From NCBI RefSeq assembly GCF_002443255.2, contig NW_019211460.1:27748481-27812480 (forward strand): a stretch of 64,000 nucleotides of DNA. Reading direction: 5' to 3'. This stretch comes from Varroa destructor. Lineage: Eukaryota > Arthropoda > Arachnida > Mesostigmata > Varroidae. The notes under the pieces are model-generated. The model was given only the letters and a program-made list of their open reading frames with translations, ran no database searches and was not told the origin of the DNA. How positions within the stretch are numbered: position 1 is the first letter of the stretch; each line of letters opens with the position of its first letter. Below, in pieces: positions 38,638 through 49,900 of the stretch. Made by a program: the position numbers and the translations under genes.

Positions 38638-39167
38638 CGATGCCACGAGCCGGATGTCGTATGTGGGTGTGCAGTCAACTGGAAACATTGATCAGTGCTT
38701 ACAGACAATATTCTATAGGCTAATTAGTTATAGAAAGATATTTCATGATTTTAACGATAGTTGACAATGTTGTAGGTAAGAAAAAGTGTCCTAACGCAGT
38801 ATATTAGACGATATCCAGCTGTCGTGTGTTTCTTCTGATAGACATTGCGAGAAGCTTTATGATTACGAATCAACAGAAAGAAATCACCAAACAAAATAGT
38901 TGAAAGCGAACGAAGATCATTTCGGTTGTTGGCTGTTTGCTTAACGAAGATCAATTCTCTGGTGAGTAACGATTCTAACAGAGACATCATCAGGCATACA
39001 GTAAAATGCCTCACCACTTCTTGCCCCTCGGGTCTATCGGTATAGCCTAATTTTTAGGCTTCGACCACCTGCAAATCTAATACGCCAGAAGTTAAAATTA
39101 CGCTCGATATCCATGCGATTGCTCTTTTTACTAGACGACTGCTGTTTGGTTAACGTTAGCTGGCCAT

Positions 39168-39187
39168 CCCCTACAGACATGTAGGGG
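39168..39187. repeat. Short hairpin
   Basis: CCCCTACA pairs with TGTAGGGG around a 4-nt loop, with partial extension of the stem. Confidence 0.5.
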
Positions 39188-41733
39188 TGGGATTACTCGC
39201 CACTTTACCGTTTTAGATAACAAAAAAAAAAAAAAAATTGCCTTATATCCATAATTGTACTGGTTGTGTTACAATTGACAAATGCAGCGGTGAACGATGG
39301 CACCAAACTGTGATATTGTTCAGAATCTTCATCTGTATCAAACACCCGAGTGTATTGTAATTTAAATAAACGTAGACTGACCATCCGCAAAATATTTAGT
39401 ACCCTTTTATTTACCAAGTTGCCGATGAAACATAGAATATGATGAATGGATTATCTAGATCCCGAGAGAGAGTGTGAATAAAGCATTCTCGTATGACTAT
39501 TTTTGCTAGTTTCCTTCTTTAGCGGGAAACAAATTATTGCTAGTCTAGGATTTTATAAACTTGACGACTTCTGCGTTCGCTGAAACACACTGAATCGTTT
39601 CAAGGAACTGAAGCCCATCACAACAGTCCAATGACATACCCAGTTGATGTACTTCGAAGTGATATGTACCTGTGTGAATTCGTTGCTCCTAGAAACCATT
39701 TAGAATATCTTACGCAGGATTAAACTTCAGGTTCAAAATCTGCTGACGCGCTGTGACATTTGCAGTCACCGTAACAGCTCTGTGGTAGGTTTCCATGGTC
39801 ATTTCGAGTTGTTATTGAGTAACGTGTAGCTTCTGATTTGAATTCTTCTTCTAAGTGTTCTCAAGTAGTCAATGATAGTCCTAGCGGCACCCAACGAAAA
39901 TTCTAGTTTTCTAATAAGTTTGGAGGCTTTAACAAGACTCGAACTGGAAAATGGGAATAGACTTGCTTTTGGGGGATTCCGAGTTGTAGTAATGACGATC
40001 ACATCACATCCCAGCTAAGGTAAAGAAAATCATATTTGAAATGATTTCTTAAAAAAGTTTCTTATGTATCTTTTTTCATTTGACTCTCCCTATGAACATT
40101 ACACAATAGATAAATCTTTTGACGATTGCGTTCCAGCGCACTGGGATAAGATCCATTCTATCAATATCGACAAATCTCAAGTTATTTTTTTGCAATATAG
40201 GTTTTTACATACAGTGGATTAAAATTTTGACAACTTTAGAAAAATTTAATTTTTATACATTTACTAAAGAAATTAACTTTATAAGATTTAAGCTTGTATG
40301 AACGTAATTGATAGAGTAAATCTGGTCAGGATTTACTAGAACACGGTCGGGTTGATCCCCAACTAGAGCAGAAAATTGTTAAGCGTCAATTTCTACACGA
40401 CAGAATCTTCAGACATTTGCACATTATAGTAATACAATTACACACAACGCGACGCGACGCAGGGATTTATTGAATGTTCATTTTCGTGTCCGAATACTAG
40501 ACGGATCCGTGTACTTTGTCGAAAGGCATCTTCTATGGTAACATTCACCTTAGTCAATAAATAGAACGTTGTACTCTTTGTGTGCGCTTGTGTGTGCATC
40601 TGCACGACATGTAATCGTGAGCGGCTACGTTTACAGAACCACATGGCCCCCGACGTGCAGCAGCCGTTGTCTTGTTTCTACGAGTCTTGCCTGACAAACT
40701 CTTTAGCCAATATGACTGTTAAATCAACCGCGCTACCTTGTTATAGGCCGGTGCCAATTCTCATCATGTCAAACTCAAAATGAGAAATCGTGTAAGGAGT
40801 GTGACATCTAGTGCTGTCGTCAGATTGGTACGTTATGCATAGCAGTATGTTGAGCGAGGTTATCGGATGCGCAATATATGTGTATGTATACCACTCACCT
40901 AACCCATAATGTCGTCGATACGCTAAGCATATGAAGATGGATAATTCTGCGGGCTACATCGCAATTCATAGGTCCTAGGAATGACAGACGCTGCGGTGTC
41001 TCAAGACGTTTGGGCGTTTGTGTCTGTGTTTCGATATAGCCGACAATGCCTTGCCCGAAGAGATGGTCTACCCAATATTGATCGGTTCTGTATTGCATTA
41101 TAGTTTTCTTCGAGGGTCTAAAACTGAACCATATCACAGTACAACAATCATATTATATCACTTAGTTTCGTTAGTGCACCCTATTTCTAATGTTAATATA
41201 AATGTCCTGTAGAATTTTTACAAACGATAAGTTGACGCTTATGCTGAAAGAGTTTACACCTAAAGACGATTGGACATAGGGACAACGAGACAGCTTTTAA
41301 CAGGATAAATAGAGTTTGGACTTGTATCTACTAACGCCGTCATAGGCTTCGCGGGACATACCCTGTAGGTTTTAAGAAACTTTTCCTCTCAGGACGATTC
41401 AATCGTTTAACCAATGTCTTCTTACGTAAACATGAGAAAATTTAGACGTTGGGGAACGACACATAATTTTTGTTAATATAAAAAAGCTTAAATTAAAATG
41501 GCATGGTATCCCATTTTTTTTTATCAACTGGTTTACTTAACCTTCCTTTTAAATGCTAAATGCAAGTTACCCAATTGTTTTACTTTTGTTCTCGCAATCG
41601 TAAAAAATCAAATAAATTATTTTAGCAAGCTGTAATGTTTACATTCACACGCGTTGACCTTTTCGTAAACATGACATTTCGATATTTCACCTACTACATG
41701 TCATTTTTTTGGTTTAGCTTTATTTATAGATGC

Positions 41734-41736
<3 letters not shown>

Positions 41737-41795
<59 letters not shown>
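41737..41795. repeat. Long (TA)n microsatellite
   Basis: About 29 uninterrupted TA units, the longest simple repeat in the window. Confidence 0.95.
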
Positions 41796-41800
<5 letters not shown>

Positions 41801-43072
41801 AAAGCCTATCATAGATTACTCTTAAAATTTTTGACGAGTAAAACTGTTACTAAGAGATGTTACACGTACGCCTGACCGGTTCGTTTTATTTACAAATGGC
41901 TGGCATTGCTTAGTGTTAGTTTATTTATACCTAGTCATTGTCCAATATTGGCCAGTTATTGAAGGTTACTATCAAATCATTAAAAAATTAAGCGTTCATG
42001 AGCCCTTTCTTGTGAATTTTAATTGTTTGTAAGTAACATGTGTGCCAAAGAAAAAAAATAAGTTACTAAGAATATGACCCAATCCTGTGGTTTAATAACC
42101 ACAAGGGTAATAACAACCATATTTATGCAGCAACTTCTGCTGTCAAATTAAAGACGGAAAAAGATTCATTATGTGCTTAGAAAAGCTAGAAGATTCGTCA
42201 AAATTTGACTAGTCCATTCGTTTTTCACCTCTGAAATATATCTTTATAGATGATTATTTTTTTCTGTTTTCAAGCACAAGTTACTATATATACTGTAAAA
42301 AATATTGGATAATAGGTTTTTTTTCCACATCATCAAATCTTATTTTGGCTTCCATAGATAATACCCTACCTCATTGATATTGCGCGGCGCATGCGACAGA
42401 ATAAAATCGTTGCATAAATCTGTTGCAGTCAACACAAAAGTTTGGTGATAGTCGTTGTCATAAAGAAAAATGTCTCTATGACTTGACGGGGTTGTACATT
42501 GATCACGTTCGATCCTGAGAAGCCTCCTTTATGTGGTTCGTTCATTTGAACTATTGAGCTTGAGTATTGCATTTCATTATCAGCTTGAAAATGTCGATAA
42601 GTCTTCGATCGAGTGTCGATTTCCTATGATATCATTTTATATTTATCATCAGTGTTCTAATTCTACCATTGTCAGCGTATCTGCCACTAGAATTTTGACT
42701 TTCGCCAGAGAACAGTTTTTATGCGGTTGTATCGCCAAGCATACAGCATGTGTGTATCAACTAAAGTAAGACAAATCCATACCTTGATCAGTATCTGTTG
42801 TACACCAGCTTTCTAGGCATGTGACAAAGGTAAATGATACTGTAATCTCATGTAGAATCAATATACGCTGAAGTGTAAGTGGGTACGACGTACTACTCTA
42901 GTTAGTTTGAGTTAGTAGTTTCAGAAAATGCTGACCACTCGTGTAATGCCTCATTAGTCTTACCGGTGGATATAGTCCTATTTCAGGATATTTGGACCGA
43001 TTTGCCTCTCTTCTCTACCTCTCGATTTAAGTAGAATTCCGTTCTTAAACAAATCGGCCAACATCCGAGACC

Positions 43073-43495
43073 ATGTTGTCGCCGATAATCATGACCAAAG
43101 AAGCTGTGAAGAACCTGGCAGACCGAATTAACGCAGCTAGGCGTAAGATCAATAAAGAGATAGGACGTCATCTGCTAGTTTCTTACTACCCAACAAATGC
43201 GGCAAGGAACTTAAAAATTCTAAACTTCAAGTTGCACTGCCTGACTATAGTGTATCTTAGTTTAAGGCGGTTTCAGGAGTCTGACGGATCAAGTGAGTCG
43301 AGCTTACACGAATACAAAATGGCACTCGAATTACTCAAAGCGACAGAAGATACCGTGTTAACTGAAGATTTCACCAAAAGCACAAAAGATATAAAAGAGA
43401 TCTTAGAGGAGAGATTAAGAAGGCACCTTCATCGACGTCTTAGCTACATCCGTTATCCTGACAACGATGACAATGATGAAACGACTTACGAATGA
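43073..43495 (+). CDS. Intact 140-aa ORF, copy B of the paralogous family
   Basis: ATG to TGA uninterrupted. Conserved blocks are RINAARRKI (18-26), ILNFKLHCL (49-57) and ELLKATEDTVL (86-96), then a Lys-rich segment ending ILE. Distances between blocks match copy A within one to three residues. Copy B has an 11-residue longer N-terminus and an added basic then acidic tail (RYPDNDDNDETTYE). No membrane span or signal peptide; mostly helical. AATAAA at 43846-43851 could end a transcript that also contains a second, overlapping-phase frame at 43554-43823. Function unknown; possible alternatives are a lineage-specific gene family or a domesticated gag-like segment. Confidence 0.6.
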   Translation: MLSPIIMTKEAVKNLADRINAARRKINKEIGRHLLVSYYPTNAARNLKILNFKLHCLTIVYLSLRRFQESDGSSESSLHEYKMALELLKATEDTVLTEDFTKSTKDIKEILEERLRRHLHRRLSYIRYPDNDDNDETTYE

Positions 43496-43553
43496 AAATG
43501 TCGATAAGTAACTATGTCCGTATAGCATGCCGTAGTACGGCGAGTGCCGATAC

Positions 43554-43823
43554 TTGGCAGTGTTGCATGTGGAAACAGATCTGCTTAAGGGTCGAGTTAA
43601 AACTTCGTCAACTGGGTCACCTAGTGTTACACAGAAGACGAGAGTCATTCCTGTAAAGCGCTTCCTTAGTTTCCTATTGAACAACAGCGTCAACGAGGTC
43701 GCTATGCAGGATTTCATCATGAGTACATATCAGTCAAGACGATCAAAATTCTATATATATAAGGTACAAGGTCGGACAGGCATGGGTTGGTGTTGGTGCA
43801 GATTGTTAAATAATAGCGTTTGA
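43554..43823 (+). other. Frame downstream of copy B, uncertain
   Basis: Eighty-nine codons, starting at TTG rather than ATG, in a different frame 58 nt after copy B. Composition resembles copy B's region. No homologue seen; it may be untranslated 3' sequence of copy B. Confidence 0.15.
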
Positions 43824-43851
43824 ATTGAGAAACTGCAGCGTCAATAATAAA

Positions 43852-45566
43852 TTTCTAATTATTTCGACCACGCATGAGATCTCTGTCTTCATTGCCAGCA
43901 TCGCATTCGAATATACGCTTCGAACGCAAACAAACTCAATCGTAAAATGGTGAAAATCGATCTTATTAATAAGTTCTAATTTAGAGATTTTCTAAATTCT
44001 GCACGCTACAATATCGTGTTGACCCATTTCCAGATTCTAATGTATCGTTCATTGTAATAATAGTCGTAGCTGAAAGCTAATTTTCAATAATCATACAAAG
44101 ACATCTTAATACTACTGTCAATAATACTGACATTAAAAACAAGTGTTAATTCTAAAAAATAACATTCACATCAATGTTCGTTTAACATTGGTTATTGTTT
44201 ACGCGGGCGCATAGTAAATACATTATGGAGAGATTCGATAAAACGTCGGCTTGTCGTTCCAGTGAAGCCTATATGATGGGTGCGCAACCCAATGCGCTGC
44301 TAACCGGCGAGCCGTCCATCACGCGCTTCGGTGAAACTGATAATGTATAGAGATATGAAAATGCAGCTAATGTATTTAGCTAGATAAACGTGGACGCTAG
44401 ATAAAAATTGCTGCGTTTCCATTAAATTACCATTCGAATCTGATACGTGGTTGACTTTTCTCGGCGACAGTTCTGAGTTAGTGGAGGTTTTGTCGTAGAC
44501 CACCTCCGATTACGACCAGCAAGCTTCAGTTCAGCATTCGAAGTAGCGTAGTAAGGCGCTGTCGTCAGCAGAGCTGTACTGAGCAATATCTTTTTTCAAA
44601 ATAATGTTTCCGTTAACCAAAGATCAGTGGATTTTGACCCTTCTTAGAGATGTTCGAACGATGTCGGTAAGATAACGGTTTGTTTTCCATCTTAGGCTGC
44701 TGTGCACCCTTTTGATAGCGGAAACTTCACTAGATAGATTCTTGAGTCTATTATATTTCAACGAGTTAGTAAGCAAGCAGACATTTAAGAACCAAAAACT
44801 ACCTTCCACTGACAACTCGCTATTATACACGACATATATGACAAACAATCACCCATAATTACACTCGTCGAAAGGCTTTTCGACAATACTCAATGTGTTA
44901 TTTACATGTGCACGATAGATTAGTTATTTTAAATATCGTATCTGCAGGATGTTCATGTATCGTATACTCCATGTTCGCTGCATTCATACTACGCGAGACG
45001 AGCGGACGATTTAATTTTTACACTAAACAAGGTCGAATCTGTTCGGCGATAGGACAAGCCAATTTCCGTAGCAAAAATATCGCAGGCCGGTTCCAAGGTA
45101 CAATATGTGGTTGTCGTGAAAATGGATCGTTCAGTTTTGGGAATAAATCTTTTACAACGCTACGTTTATCGAAGAAAATCCAGTTATTTTTTTGTTCACT
45201 AGTACACTCGAATATACACTTATGTATAGATATAATGGTATCTGGTCCATATTTACTGTTGTGGAACCGAACCTTTCTTGTGGAACAGTTATAGGTCGTC
45301 CGCAATTCTAGCACACTAAAATCGAATCTATACTTCGTTTTGAGAATTCATCACGAGTATTCAAGGCTCAACCATCATACAATATGATGTACTCGATGCT
45401 GGACTGTGGGGTGTGTCATGCATGCACAGTACTGACTATCTGAACCTTAAATTGCGACAAGTACAACGACTGGTGTTTTATTTCGACTAAAATAGGTGCT
45501 ACTTGTAGAAACAAATCAAAACGAAGCGCGATAGCTTTCCATTAGCTGGGCGTAGGACGCTTCTAT
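43852..45566. other. No convincing gene
   Basis: A 133-codon ATG-started plus-strand frame at 44893-45294 overlaps a 98-codon minus frame. Neither has motif or splice support. Confidence 0.35.
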
Positions 45567-45776
45567 TTGGAGGCGTTAAAGCTCATATTCGAAATTAGAA
45601 TTATGTCGCTACAAGGGAGAATGGAGAATCACAAAGCTGACAAAGATGTCGAAAATAAATGTCTTAAATTGGCATTTGTAAGTTTTGTCAACTCTCTGCA
45701 TATTTTACTCGTCTATAGATACCCACAATTGGCAATAGGAAATAGGCCGGAAATCTCTATTATTTGCATAGCATAA
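45567..45776 (+). other. Weak fourth candidate of the 38-50 kb family
   Basis: The frame contains RIMSLQGRM and, 19 residues on, CLKLAFVSF. That order recalls the first two blocks of copies A and B, but spacing is shorter and the third block is not found. A GTAAGT donor lies at the end of CLKLAF. Much weaker than the other copies. Confidence 0.15.
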
Positions 45777-46691
45777 TTACCTCTTGAGCTCTTTCGAAAA
45801 AAAAATGGCAAAAAACGCGTGTTCTTGAGATTCGTTGCTCAGCTCACGGCTAAGTTTTAAAATGGAAACGGCTTGTAGGTCCAGCCAGATTAGCTTACTA
45901 CATTACACTTAAGAGGAAGTATCACTTATTTAGAGATTGAATGCGACGAAATGTCACTACTTATTTTCGCAAGTTCTCTCGTGTAGTCTATTAGGTAACT
46001 GTGAACGCGCGATTTGTAAATGTATGAACAATATATTGAAGCATGTGACAATGACTTTCCTAGATAGAATTAGTTAAAAGTGACTATTTACATTATTACT
46101 TAAAGTGTAAGTAGCAGTTTCATCTACATAAAGATTCAATACCATTTAGAGATGTTTAAATATGTAGTAGATGCATGTAGCTCAAGAATGAAATTTTTAA
46201 AGGTAATTTTGTTTTTTTCGAACCTTCGCTTTGCTTACCTAGCCTAACGCAGGCTTTGTCAACGTACGCTACGAAGAGTTCGTCCATTGAGATGCAGAAT
46301 ATGTCGGATGGAACGAGAAGGTGTGACGTTTTTTTCCATATAGATGGCATATTGTGCACGGACATACGTGGGAAAGCTTTTGACGAAAACGAGCCACAAC
46401 CAGAACTATTTATATATGTTATTGCTGCAAGGTACTCGGATTGATCTAACGAGAAAGTCGATCACCGGTGGGCCGTGTATAGAGACATCAGTGACAGAAC
46501 GCATTTATAACGGTTGAATGACTTTTTATGTATATGGAATATGCTCATAGCTATAACAGATCGGTTGATTTTTATAAAAATTTCAATGTGAGCGGCTGCA
46601 AACACGACATTGGTGTCGATATGTAGGGTCATGTTTTTAGTTTTTGAATTTATTTTTATCGTTCGCGCTTCTCTTGTCGGCGCCTTTGGTT

Positions 46692-46743
46692 ACAATGCAA
46701 CATTTACACCTATCTATTAACACAGGTGTAAATATTGCATTGT
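46692..46743. repeat. Hairpin with 20-bp near-perfect stem
   Basis: ACAATGCAACATTTACACCT (46692-46711) pairs with 46724-46743 with a single G:U-type mismatch and a 12-nt loop. It is short for a typical pre-miRNA but clearly a non-random inverted repeat. Confidence 0.8.
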
Positions 46744-46914
46744 GTTCTCCTTGTTGCGGTGAGGCTTTATAACAAGCATTTGCGATAACTTACTTATTTA
46801 ATGCAGTTACTCGCGTGAAGTATGACACTTATCATTATTATGATGAGGCTCAACTGGTGCATAATATTCAACTATTGTCTAATTCCCCTACAAAACGTTT
46901 TTCGATCTCTCCAT

Positions 46915-46940
46915 AACCGGGAAATCCCCCGGTTTTTTTT
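46915..46940. repeat. GC stem followed by eight T
   Basis: AACCGGG and CCCGGTT form a 7-bp stem; the last two T of the stem begin an 8-T run. It resembles an intrinsic terminator, but in a eukaryote it is more likely incidental. Confidence 0.5.
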
Positions 46941-47525
46941 GGACTAGCAAATTGTTCCCGTATCCAGTGTTACTTCAATGATTATCAGCTTTGCCGATGA
47001 CTCGCCGGATTCAGTTATGACATAGAAATCTGCACAAGTGATAACCTGTTTAAGCAAAAATATTAGGTGCCCAACCCCTTCGATACTACTGACAGAAGTT
47101 AGTCTAGAGCTCGTTCTTGGATATATCACACTCTCCATCTAACATGAAAGGAGGCTCGAGTATATTTCGCAATCGTTACCCATAAGTGTTAGACTTGGAA
47201 AAAAGTTCGGGGTGCAATCAAAGAACTCGAGGTCTCAGGAGGGCTTAACTATTCTGTATAGATAGGAATTTTGTTGTTGTTATAGAACGACGCCGAGGCC
47301 GGATGATTCTAAGATGAACAATAAGAGAGAGATACGTTTATTTTCTGGCAACGAGTAGTGCGGCTGGATAGCTAAGCTTTTTACATAAAGGTTTCACTGA
47401 TCCGCCTTCGAATCTGAATAGTCATGAATTTAGCTGTTTGCGTTAATTAAGAATTCATCGTCTGACATCCGATAAGTTAATAGGTCAATTAATATCATGT
47501 AAGGCGAGATTCCCTAAAATCGTTG

Positions 47526-47557
47526 AAATATATAAATGCAGATTGCATTATATATTT
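47526..47557. repeat. AT-rich hairpin
   Basis: AAATATATAAATGCA pairs with TGCATTATATATTT with one bulge and a 3-nt loop. Confidence 0.7.
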
Positions 47558-47559
47558 AG

Positions 47560-49583
47560 GTTGAACGGATAGTTTCTGACTTGTTGACCTTTATCGGATC
47601 CCCTTACCCGAAAAAAGTTGTGCTGGTCAAAGCAAAAAATGACAACGCTTTTATCCACCAATAATTTGATTATTCGAGTTCTACTTGCTTGCAACAATGA
47701 TGTCGATGTCTTATATAGGCACACGTATGGAACATCTGAGATATTCAGGCTGCTTCGGACCTTGTTTCTTGTGCTGACTAACCGAAGGCTATTTAGAAGA
47801 TATATTAAAAACTTGAAGTTAAGTTCGTACTGCTATTCTGTTGCACATATTTTATCACAGACTTCGAAACGTTAAATAAATTTGAAGCGAGTGATGGTCA
47901 TAAAAATAGATCTCTACCTTGTTATCTATTTCTCAAGGAAGTCAGTTTTATTAAGTTGGCTAATAAGTTTTTACGGTTTTTTATCGAATAAAAACACTGC
48001 ATTTTTTGTTCCGATGACGATAGCTTATTGCCTTATGTTTCCTTTGTCACTGTTTTTTTTCGCCGAATGGTGTATACCATCTCATCAGGATGTAATGGGT
48101 TTTGTCTCAAAGAAGTTTTTTCAACTACGTTTTGAATCGTTTGATCCGTGTCAAAAGTGAGGCCAACGAGGTGATCGTCCATCGTATGGAAAAGGCGACA
48201 TGCTGGAACGCAACGTTAAGCTGTAATTTCTTCAAAAAGAAAAGAACTGAGAAAGCTTGTGGGGGAGCCTAGTTCCAGGGTTCTGTTGCTGAGCTGGTGA
48301 ATAATAGTCCTGTTTGCCTTTGGGCCAATTCCCGAGTTGATTGTTAATCGACTTTCCTCGCATGTGCCTTCAGATGGTAGTCATCGGACCCACACTGACA
48401 CGGAGAGTATCTTCTTGGACCCGGATGCTTTTTCCAAGCGTGCTAAAACCATTCTTTGGTCTCCACGAAATGCACAGTATACCTTTTTCCACTTGGAACG
48501 TTCGTTCTCAAGGAGCTAAAATTACCTTCACATCATAATACTGTCGCAATACGCTGATAAACAACAAATGAGAAAAAAAAAGTAGCGTTTAAAATTTAGT
48601 TCTCAATCTAATATTATCGAACGTGAATAATTGAGGAAACTGCTCTATAAGCTCCTGTTTAACTGTAATCTTTATAGGCAATTTATTACAATTGGATAAT
48701 TTTGTTCGTTTAGCTAGTGATGATATTCGGTTTTGATTGCGGAAATTCATTGGAGTTTCACTGATGGATTCGACACGGAAAAGCCATTGTAAGCTAAGAT
48801 CGAATTGAATTTTACTGCGTCTCGTTAATAGTCCATATTTATTGTACAGATAGATACCTGCCTTCGAAATGTTACTAACGTATTAGATAAAATAAATTCG
48901 TAGAACAAATCGAGAGATCGGAAACAATCCTAGATTTGATGGCACATAAGCAAAGAATAGGAAGTATTTTCTTTTCTAGACTTCAAAACTGAAAAATCAT
49001 TATTCAATCATTTGGAGATCCTTATTATTATATATATATATTATTGCAAATATTATTGTTTTTACTGAGGAGCTTAAAGCTCGTATCGTCGATAGCTTTC
49101 TTGAAGCCTTGAAGACAAGATTTGTTCGTTAATTTTAGCCAATAACCAATTACTAAAATCGATGAGATATTTTTGATAAAACTACAACTAATTGGCTGAT
49201 GCCAAAGGGCCCTTTATTAAACCACAAGTGAAGTGCCTTTTTATCCTCCAGTTTTACAAATCGCGAGCATATACATACGTAGCAATTGTATTTATGTTTG
49301 TGTGTCGCAGACACGAATTCGCAGATCATTCTTTGAAACGCCAGGTTACCGAAGGAAATTCGGCTGAAATGAAAAATTGTAGGGATATTTGTAGAGTTAT
49401 TATTGGCTGTGTTTACTTATTCACACTAACAACGATCAAGTGGAAAACTCAATTAGAGTTTCCGGTCGTCGAGTTTTGATCAAGTCTAAAAAGCATCCGT
49501 ATGCTCAAAAATTCAAAATGATAGGAAAATGCATTATTAGGTGCACAATTTGATGGTTTCAAGAAGAACGTGATTTTAACACT
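47560..49583. other. No convincing gene
   Basis: Frames at 47618-48160 and 49192-49479 (+) lack support. A short TA tract lies near 49030. Confidence 0.35.
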
Positions 49584-49900
49584 ATGACAAAACAATGGAA
49601 AGAACAAATTACAAAGTTGTCCTACTTTTTGAACAAATGCGCTTGTCTACTGTTACCGAAGAAGATTAAGGAAGTACCAGAAGAAAACTAAGACAACGTC
49701 ATGAATATGTCTGCACATAAGACCTATATTATACTTTTATGTATCGATACACTAAATAAATCATTTAAAACAGTATATTTAGATGTTAGCGAGACCATAT
49801 TGCTCTGTCTGTATACGCTAGCTTATGCGAAGAATATACAAAAGAAATGCAAAAAGACACAAAGTCACTTCTACTAGAGGATTTCAGCGAATCAGTTTAA
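49584..49900 (+). pseudogene. Decayed copy C of the 38-50 kb family
   Basis: Starts ATG (MTKQWKEQITKL), has a stop at codon 36 (49689), resumes in frame with IILLCIDTLNKSFKTVYLDV, and after a frameshift ends KDTKSLLLEDFSESV then TAA. The second block lies 49 codons after the ATG (48 in copy B). From there to the EDF tripeptide is 146 nt, against 147 nt in copy B, exactly what one lost base would give. LLLEDFSES corresponds to VLTEDFTKS of copy B. Residue identity is low, so the spacing is the main evidence. One stop and one frameshift make it a probable pseudogene. Confidence 0.4.

Larger units (their letters stand above)
38640..43072. other. No convincing gene; long TA tract and A-run
   Basis: Contains a short GC hairpin (39168-39187), a 16-A run (39222-39237) and the longest TA tract of the window (41737-41795). 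Frames of 60-90 codons have no support. Confidence 0.4.

Noticed and set aside
44893..45314. 133-codon ATG-started plus frame with a 98-codon antisense frame
   Set aside because: Neither has recognisable domains or signals, and mutual overlap suggests chance openness.
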